Shown: positions 20,043 through 25,527 of the stretch, piece after piece
Layout: every line of letters starts with the position of its first letter
Numbering within the stretch: the first letter of the stretch is position 1
Virus record (IMG/VR): IMGVR_UViG_3300025671_000464
Coordinates: 1-25,527 of that record
Strand: one strand, 5' to 3'
DNA from: a virus
DNA length: 25,527 nucleotides
Made by a program: the position numbers and the translations under genes
The notes under the pieces: generated by a model
Told to the model about the DNA's origin: nothing
Databases searched by the model: none
The model's input: the letters and a program-made list of their open reading frames with translations, nothing else

Positions 20043-22264
20043 TGCTCGAAAGATTGGTAACAACGCTGCGCGGTCGGATTATAGACATAACCGTATTTGG
20101 TACAACAAATAGAGTTGCCCGGTAATAGTGAGTATGTTGTCATTCCGGCTGCATTCTCAAAACGAATTTCGCCCGTTGCTTTGTTGATTGCAATTGGAAG
20201 CCATTGACAATCGCGAACCTCCGAAAGCATTTTGAGGAGTTCCACCTTTACGAGATCATCCGAAGTAGCGTCGTAAGAAATAGAGAGTATTCTCCAGTAC
20301 GTATCCTTCAAGTAAATCTTATCCGAAAATTCGAACGTAGCTATGTCCGCCCGCGTCAACCGGAAGAAGGCGGTTAATTTGCGAGCGTCGGAACTGTATA
20401 ACTGATTTACGAACGGCGACCAATACTGATAATAAAGCGTATTTAACGGGTTGGCTTGTATGATGTGAAACGGCTTCTCTGGCCCATACCCTAAATCTTC
20501 GCTCGTTACCGTAGCGTTTAAGGCGGAGTACTGCGAAAAGGCAGGATAATCCGTAGCCGTTGCGGGCGTACTGTTGTCGTCTTCGTAGTAATTGATTTGC
20601 CCGCTTGGTGTTCCGTTCCAAAAGGCCAAACGCGGGAGCGGGTTCTTTATTCGCTTATCGGCTTGCTCCGTATCCACGAGCATACGGTGAACCGCGTAAT
20701 TCGTGCCGGGTATGTACGAGGCGACGTGCGGAGCGAATGGGCTTTTGATTTCTTTCGTACCCGAAGCGAAATCGTTCTCCGGATCGTCCACACGGTATCG
20801 ACCATATACCCGCGAAGCGTTTTTAAATACCAAGTCGTTCACAAGGTCTTTTCCATTCGAGTGCGTCCATTCGTACCGCCTAGATTGTAGGTCGGTCGTT
20901 GGCTCGATTGTGAGGTCTTTTGAGAGGTCTATCTTATTCGTCCAATCCTTCTTGGCTCCTGAAGCGAGATAGTCGTTAAACGGCTCTATATAGAGCTTCT
21001 TCGGATTGTTTCTGTCCGGGATGAATACGAGGTTGAACATCTTTTGCAAACCAGACACGAAGTCGATTTGCTTCATCTCCGGCATATTGGCTTCTACGTC
21101 GACCGTCTGACCACTGAGAGGCTCTGTTATCTCTAACAGTTCCAGCGATGTTCCCCCAGGGGCGAGTTGGTTTGTTCCTGTAAAAGTTACCGAATGGCCG
21201 TTATCACTTACCTCAAAACCAATTGCGAAAGTATCGCCTTGATCTAATAGAATCGGGTGGGATGTTTTGGTGATGCTTCCGGAACCTGACTCTTGAACAA
21301 GTAAGGGCCAATATCCCTGGTCTCCGGATACTTGCGCCGTTCCGTCGATTATACTCCCCATTGTAATGCTGTGGGGGCTGGCAACGCTGTAAGTAATGTT
21401 TGCCCGAAACGTATAGAACCCCCGAAAAGGCGCGGTATAAACACCGGATGCAACATTGCCATTTGTATCATAAAACGGAGATGTTTCTACAAAGTCGGTT
21501 ATTTCGGGGCCATCGATATTGAAAAGCGTAGCATTCGAAGCAAGCCCAATCGCAAAGGTTTCACTTTCAGGAGAGGCAGCCCCAACGCCTATCGGAGTTC
21601 TATTGCCTCGGTTCATCAACAAGTAGAGGTTGCTTTGCCTCGTGAAGAAGGTGGAATCCATCTCGTACCCTGCATTATCGAGAATCTCTTCCAATAATTT
21701 AGAGGCTCGGAAATACGGTGTGAAGTCGCCGTGTTCGAGGGGGTTGGTACTGCTCCAAAGATTATCGCTTGTCCAGTTCTGCCCCTTGTCCGGTAGGCCG
21801 TAACGTATCGCCCCGCTCGAAAGGCTGCCCGTCCAGCTCGCTTCTATATTCGTAGCGTTTAAGGTGTGGTCATACGCGGAGAGGTCGAGATCCGTAAGCA
21901 TACCGTCCCCAATATCCCGCGAGAGGTTTGCCGTCTCTCCAAAGAATACGAGTTCCACGTCTGCATATTTCCCTTTCTGAACGTATATGGCCTTCACCTG
22001 GACGAAGCCCCGCATTACGGGAATCGTGTTATAGGAAAGCTCCGCGTCTACTTTCGTCTTGGGATCCCAATCCGGAATCAGTCCGAACTCGTTTACTGGG
22101 CCAAAGTAATCTTGGTTCTTCTTCGTGAGTGGTACGCGGAAGGTCTGCGAAAAGTTCGAGCTGCTCGCGTTGATTTCTTGCAAGTTGCTGAACTGATACG
22201 AGAGGTTGACGGGTTCATTCTCGTACAACTCTATTTCGTTTCCGTCAATCGTAAGCCTTAGCAT
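20039..22264 (-). CDS. Large tail protein, probable tail tip/hub
   Basis: The 741-residue protein begins MLRLTIDGNEIELYENEPVN and continues LSYQFSNLQEINASSSNFSQ, then FRVPLTKKNQDYFG. This N-terminus is a pattern I know from Bacteroidota phage tail proteins next to tape measures, consistent with a distal-tail or hub ring. The middle contains an IgG/jelly-roll-like stretch (VASGVYTAPFRGFYTFRANI; about 265-300), typical of a C1q- or carbohydrate-binding-like fold. The C-terminus has two CC/C motifs (SICCTKYGYVYNPTAQRCYQ) that may bind metal or form disulfides. It probably forms part of the tail tip and may touch the host surface. Confidence 0.7.
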   Translation of the reverse strand: MLRLTIDGNEIELYENEPVNLSYQFSNLQEINASSSNFSQTFRVPLTKKNQDYFGPVNEFGLIPDWDPKTKVDAELSYNTIPVMRGFVQVKAIYVQKGKYADVELVFFGETANLSRDIGDGMLTDLDLSAYDHTLNATNIEASWTGSLSSGAIRYGLPDKGQNWTSDNLWSSTNPLEHGDFTPYFRASKLLEEILDNAGYEMDSTFFTRQSNLYLLMNRGNRTPIGVGAASPESETFAIGLASNATLFNIDGPEITDFVETSPFYDTNGNVASGVYTAPFRGFYTFRANITYSVASPHSITMGSIIDGTAQVSGDQGYWPLLVQESGSGSITKTSHPILLDQGDTFAIGFEVSDNGHSVTFTGTNQLAPGGTSLELLEITEPLSGQTVDVEANMPEMKQIDFVSGLQKMFNLVFIPDRNNPKKLYIEPFNDYLASGAKKDWTNKIDLSKDLTIEPTTDLQSRRYEWTHSNGKDLVNDLVFKNASRVYGRYRVDDPENDFASGTKEIKSPFAPHVASYIPGTNYAVHRMLVDTEQADKRIKNPLPRLAFWNGTPSGQINYYEDDNSTPATATDYPAFSQYSALNATVTSEDLGYGPEKPFHIIQANPLNTLYYQYWSPFVNQLYSSDARKLTAFFRLTRADIATFEFSDKIYLKDTYWRILSISYDATSDDLVKVELLKMLSEVRDCQWLPIAINKATGEIRFENAAGMTTYSLLPGNSICCTKYGYVYNPTAQRCYQSFEQ

Positions 22265-23520
22265 CGGATGATTTGTGCGAGTTCAACTTCGAACGAAGTA
22301 ACAAAGACCTTCGAAACGGTTTCTTCTTGTACCTGCATCGAGTTGGTCGAGATGGTTACGGGAACCCATAAGCCGTCGATTCGTGCCATTACGTTTTTAC
22401 TCCTCATGCAGTATTGCATAAGTGTGAGTTCCTCAATAGTGAGAATGCCGTTCAATTGGTAGCGTTCTTTCGCTTCGAGTTGATACGGCTTTATTTCTCT
22501 CGCTGTAGGTGCGAAGGAAAAAGAAGAAGCGTCGTAATCGCCCACTATCTTTCGATACGTCTTCTCCTCTCTCGTAACCGTCTTTTGCTTCTTTCCGTTA
22601 AAGCGTAGGTAATCCCACCCGCCGCGCGTATTTGCCCACGCCAATTGTACCGCTTCATTTTTAGAATAGCGGCAATTATTGGTGACTCGAATCTTGTTCC
22701 CGCTTTGTACTCCTGAAGAATTTGCTGGTATTAGCTCGTAATAACTCCACCCGCCCGCTACGGCGTTGAGGGCGTTTGTCAAAGGAATATAAGAAGCCGG
22801 GTAGAGGTATGCATAAAGGAGAGTCCCGTACCAATTTGATGCGGCTGCGGCTGCGGGCGACTGCCCTCCCGTAGGGGCTCCAATGACGTAATTTAATGAG
22901 TCATCTTCTACTCCGTCGTTATCGTAAATAACGGCGATTATTTGCCCTACTTGGGAACTCGTGTCGTCGGTATTGATAAAGGCAAATACTCCCGTATCTT
23001 CAATCCCCGCCGTTACGTGGATTATGTTGCTACTTGGTACGCGGTCCGTAAGCCAAAACTTCTCGCTTGCACTCGTCCCGTAATAGTCGCTATATCCCGG
23101 GTCTAGTCCTGCGGAGATCTGTTCGTATCCATCGAGGAGATAGTAATTGGCTGAGATGTCTTCGGCAGTGCTTTCGCTGCTTCCGTCAAAGTGCCCTATC
23201 TTAACTACGTATTTCTTTACCCCGTTATTCGCTCGCGTAAATACGTTATTGTTCAGCGAGTGGATTGTAGAAGTTAGCCCGTATTTAAATATGTCTACCT
23301 CTACCCGACCCAAAACGACTTCAGACAAGTCAAAGAAAGCGGTTTCGTTCGTGTTTGGCGTAAGGTATAGTTTGGCTATAGGGTCAACGGTGTCATTCTC
23401 GAAAACCTCTACTATAAAGCGATAATCGTCCGTAATTGTTATATCGGGAATAATTGTAAAGATCAGTTTCTGCCCTGCGGGTAACCACTGGTCCGAAGGT
23501 GAGTCGTCAATAGATGCCAT
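22258..23520 (-). CDS. Minor tail protein, 420 residues
   Basis: The protein (MASIDDSPSDQWLPAGQKLI) is beta-rich. An Ig-like first part (YRFIVEVFENDTVDPIAKLY; FDLSEVVLGRVEVDIF) resembles distal tail proteins. The C-terminal part contains VQLAWANTRGGWDYLRFNGK and QLNGILTIEELTLMQYCMRS, which recur in Bacteroidota phage tail proteins upstream of the hub gene. It overlaps the next gene by 7 bases and starts at the stop of the gp10-like gene (TAATG). The exact position in the tail is not clear. Confidence 0.65.
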   Translation of the reverse strand: MASIDDSPSDQWLPAGQKLIFTIIPDITITDDYRFIVEVFENDTVDPIAKLYLTPNTNETAFFDLSEVVLGRVEVDIFKYGLTSTIHSLNNNVFTRANNGVKKYVVKIGHFDGSSESTAEDISANYYLLDGYEQISAGLDPGYSDYYGTSASEKFWLTDRVPSSNIIHVTAGIEDTGVFAFINTDDTSSQVGQIIAVIYDNDGVEDDSLNYVIGAPTGGQSPAAAAASNWYGTLLYAYLYPASYIPLTNALNAVAGGWSYYELIPANSSGVQSGNKIRVTNNCRYSKNEAVQLAWANTRGGWDYLRFNGKKQKTVTREEKTYRKIVGDYDASSFSFAPTAREIKPYQLEAKERYQLNGILTIEELTLMQYCMRSKNVMARIDGLWVPVTISTNSMQVQEETVSKVFVTSFEVELAQIIRC

Positions 23521-24080
23521 TATTTCACTGTGATATTACCGAGTTTCAACTTGAACTTGTCTTTCAGGTCTTCCGCTACCGCATCGCCGATTTGTTTATT
23601 GAAGCGACCAGAGACAGCAACGAAGGCTTTCTCATAGAACCGAAGGCCAACGATTCCCTTACGTTTTACGCTGCGAGCGATTAAGAACGCGAGGGAGTTC
23701 ATGTTGCTTTGGCTTTGTTTCTTGAAGCGCCCTTTCTCATCGCGTAGGCGGATGCCCTTCGAACGGATCCACGGCAAGAATACTTTAGAGGGTGGTTGTT
23801 TGCGGAATCGAAAGAAGGGGCTTTTCTGGTTCTTCTCCGTGCCGTTCACGCCCCAATGCAAAAAGGCCGCGTATTTGTTCGCCTTGCCCCTTGCCCCAAA
23901 CGTAACCTCCCGCACTTCGTTACCTCGTACCCGGACGCGGTAAGACAAGGAGCGTTTGAGCGTTCCCGTAGCTACGCCGTAATTCTTGTTCTTGCCGATC
24001 CTACGCCCTCCGAGATGGCGACGGGCCGACTTCACTACCTCATCGGCGAAGCGAATTATTACCTCGTTGAGGTTCTTCAT
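23520..24080 (-). CDS. HK97 gp10-like neck/tail completion protein
   Basis: The 186-residue protein is very basic. SLSYRVRVRGNEVREVTFGA, NKYAAFLHWGVNGTE and PSKVFLPWIRSKGIRLRDEK fit the gp10/gpZ-like 'Y-A-x-x-x-H-x-G' pattern of neck-tail joining proteins. AFLIARSVKRKGIVGLRFYE near the end is also common in this family. It should join tail to head. Its start overlaps the preceding stop as ATGA. A position at the front of the tail genes is reasonable, although it is far from portal and connector here. Confidence 0.72.
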   Translation of the reverse strand: MKNLNEVIIRFADEVVKSARRHLGGRRIGKNKNYGVATGTLKRSLSYRVRVRGNEVREVTFGARGKANKYAAFLHWGVNGTEKNQKSPFFRFRKQPPSKVFLPWIRSKGIRLRDEKGRFKKQSQSNMNSLAFLIARSVKRKGIVGLRFYEKAFVAVSGRFNKQIGDAVAEDLKDKFKLKLGNITVK

Positions 24081-24454
24081 ATTCCCGCCTTTTCGCTTGC
24101 CTTCTTGCAGTGGTTCGCCTCGATGCTGTCCAGGTAGTTAGTTAACCAATTACCGAGCTTCGAAAGTGTCTTTTCTCTTTGGTTGGCTCCGAGTACCGCA
24201 GAGACGGAATGAGTACCGAAGGGTACGCCTCGCTTTGTTAGAGCCGCTGTAAGGAACGAACCCGAACAAACGGATACCACCTTACTCACGGAACGAAAGA
24301 AGCCGTATATAAGCCCCCAAATCGTTCTTACGAGGTTTTGAGCGGTAAACCACAAAGAGTCGAGGACGGTAAACACAATCCCCACCGGGATAGCTACTGC
24401 CGCCAAAACGAGAAGGAGTAAAACCTTAGATATCTTCTTCAGGAAACCAGCCAT
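24077..24454 (-). CDS. Membrane protein in the tail operon, 125 residues
   Basis: I prefer the ATG at 24454 (MAGFLKKISKVLLLLVLAAV) to a TTG six bases upstream. The N-terminus is a long hydrophobic stretch (VLLLLVLAAVAIPVGIVFTV), followed by LDSLWFTAQNLVRTIWGLIY, a second possible segment, and a soluble helical C-terminus (KTLSKLGNWLTNYLDSIEAN). No family is recognised. In this position it could be an injected membrane protein or an exclusion factor. It overlaps the preceding gene by 29 bases. Confidence 0.6.
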   Translation of the reverse strand: MAGFLKKISKVLLLLVLAAVAIPVGIVFTVLDSLWFTAQNLVRTIWGLIYGFFRSVSKVVSVCSGSFLTAALTKRGVPFGTHSVSAVLGANQREKTLSKLGNWLTNYLDSIEANHCKKASEKAGI

Positions 24455-24821
24455 GGTCAATCATGTATTGTTGATCCCGAATCGTGGTATCGCTTGGTAC
24501 GATGTGTCCGAACGGGAACTTGTTATTAGTTTGAACGTATGCGGAGAGCGAATACCGTTCCTCGGATGTAAGCTCGGGAAAGCAAGCCACCAACTTCTCA
24601 AGCGTTGCAGCTTCGTGTACCTTAATAACGTAATCCGTATCCACTTGCAGCGCGTTCTGTACGCCGTCGGGATGCGTTACAATTGGAAAAACGGTGGAAG
24701 CCGCTTCCCCTTCTGCCTGAATAAGTACGGGCCGCGAGATGTTGTAAAGTTCTCGCGTGATTTGGTACGCTCTTCGTTCGCTTGTCTGCGTGGCGGTTGG
24801 TAGAACTATGATGTACTGCAT
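24426..24821 (-). CDS. Hypothetical protein downstream of the tail fibre, 131 residues
   Basis: The protein (MQYIIVLPTATQTSERRAYQ) has an alternating beta/alpha layout (YDI-like VLIQAEGEAASTVFPIVTHP; YVIKVHEAATLEKLVACFPE) and a polar C-terminus (DQQYMIDHGWFPEEDI). The start shares one base with the fibre stop, so translation is coupled. I do not recognise it. A fibre chaperone or virion accessory fits its place. Confidence 0.6.
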   Translation of the reverse strand: MQYIIVLPTATQTSERRAYQITRELYNISRPVLIQAEGEAASTVFPIVTHPDGVQNALQVDTDYVIKVHEAATLEKLVACFPELTSEERYSLSAYVQTNNKFPFGHIVPSDTTIRDQQYMIDHGWFPEEDI

Positions 24822-25527
24822 CAGTAGATTGAATAGAAGGTGTTGATGTTGTCCTCGATGTTCGTGCGGTTGCTCGATTGGTCAGAACCGTAAATTATTA
24901 CCTCTTGGACATTGCAATTGGCATAAAAGGCTTCATCTAAATTTGCGATTCCGTCTTGCCCCGATGCAGCGCCCGTTGTTCGGGTAGCTGTCCCTACGCT
25001 TGTTGAATTCAGCCACGCTTCAACACCGTTCAATGTTGTTCCTGCAATCATTGTGTGCAAGTTTTGATTGGTGTCTTGTGTCGTTGTTATTGCTGTTGCA
25101 CTGTCGGCGTATCCATAGTTGAAGTTTCCGCTTGCTATGAATGGCGCGTACCAACGCTTGTTCCCATCTGAACCGCTTAAACCCAACATTACAGCGTTTG
25201 ATATTGTTATCATTCTGCCGACGGTAAACGAAGAAAGCGAACCAATGTCAAGACCTGAAGTATTAAGTAGATAACCGTCATTCGACCCATCAAACTCAAC
25301 CGCAGGCTTCCCGTTCTCCGTCACCACGCCCGTCGTCCCGTCGTAAATCTTCGGCATATCCGCCGTAGTCGTTTGCGTGGCGTCGTTTGAGTTGGATGAC
25401 TGGTCGTACCAGTAACGAATGAACCCATCGTTTGACCCACAGTGGGCAGCCAAGGCCGTCGTGTCAAGTTCACCGCTTCCGTCAAACCCGATGTCTGCGT
25501 AACTCGTGCCGTTCCAAACGTTAATTG
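24821..25527 (-). CDS. C-terminal part of a second tail fibre, 5' end beyond the right edge
   Basis: The frame is open from the right edge to a TGA at 24821, giving 234 visible residues. It begins inside the same beta-sandwich domain as the left-edge fibre (VWNGTSYADIGF, GELDTTALAAHC, YWYDQSSNSNDATQTT, KPAVEFDGSNDGYLL). It then shows the end that is missing there: RWYAPFIASGNFNYGYADSA, VEAWLNSTSVGTATR, EAFYANCNVQEVIIYGSDQS and IEDNINTFYSIY, a usual phage LamG/GH54-like ending. An internal TTG near 25453 is not the real start. It is a likely receptor-binding tip. The first 127 bases of the window match 25211-25337 exactly. Confidence 0.85.
   Translation of the reverse strand, partial: INVWNGTSYADIGFDGSGELDTTALAAHCGSNDGFIRYWYDQSSNSNDATQTTTADMPKIYDGTTGVVTENGKPAVEFDGSNDGYLLNTSGLDIGSLSSFTVGRMITISNAVMLGLSGSDGNKRWYAPFIASGNFNYGYADSATAITTTQDTNQNLHTMIAGTTLNGVEAWLNSTSVGTATRTTGAASGQDGIANLDEAFYANCNVQEVIIYGSDQSSNRTNIEDNINTFYSIY

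Overview
The window looks like most of the genome of a tailed, siphovirus-type phage that infects a member of the Bacteroidota. Every gene I can support lies on the minus strand, so transcription runs from right to left. The host call rests on three things seen in the sequence: starts are preceded by A-rich AAAC/TAAA stretches rather than Shine-Dalgarno sites; a promoter of the Bacteroidota form (TTTG, 19 bases, TAnnTTTG) lies just upstream of the replication operon; and the structural proteins resemble families I know from Bacteroidota phages and prophages. I see no integrase, tRNA, CRISPR array or insertion sequence.

Layout in the direction of transcription. Right block (25527 to about 10790): the end of a tail fibre, two small genes, a gp10-like neck protein, two large tail proteins, a small membrane protein, the tape measure, an XkdF-like protease, a scaffold, the major capsid protein, a tail-tube or decoration candidate, a small structural protein, the portal and a connector candidate. 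A lysis cassette follows (TM/coiled-coil protein, M15 endolysin, holin) with a metallophosphoesterase inside it. The block ends at a strong terminator near 10.7 kb. Middle block (10630 to 9104): six small genes including an OB-fold-like protein, a Myb-like protein and an HTH protein, closed by a second terminator. Left block (9053 to 1): a ribbon-helix-helix repressor under its own promoter/operator, a replication initiator, NinG, a sigma-like factor, a Cys-rich protein, small genes, an orphan ParB-methyltransferase, TerS, TerL, a tail assembly chaperone with a probable frameshift, and a second tail fibre that runs off the left edge.

The most interesting structure is inside the replication initiator gene. 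Five GCAAC-N4-GTTGC palindromes at 21-22 bp spacing lie next to four identical 8-mers at 11-12 bp spacing. This is the arrangement of the lambda origin inside gene O, and it is a strong candidate origin. Other notable points are an 11-bp phased repeat array between terL and the tail chaperone gene, an operator palindrome over a nearly leaderless promoter, and tail genes that precede head genes. The two window ends lie in copies of the same fibre domain and share 127 identical bases, which probably reflects an assembly break at a repeat.
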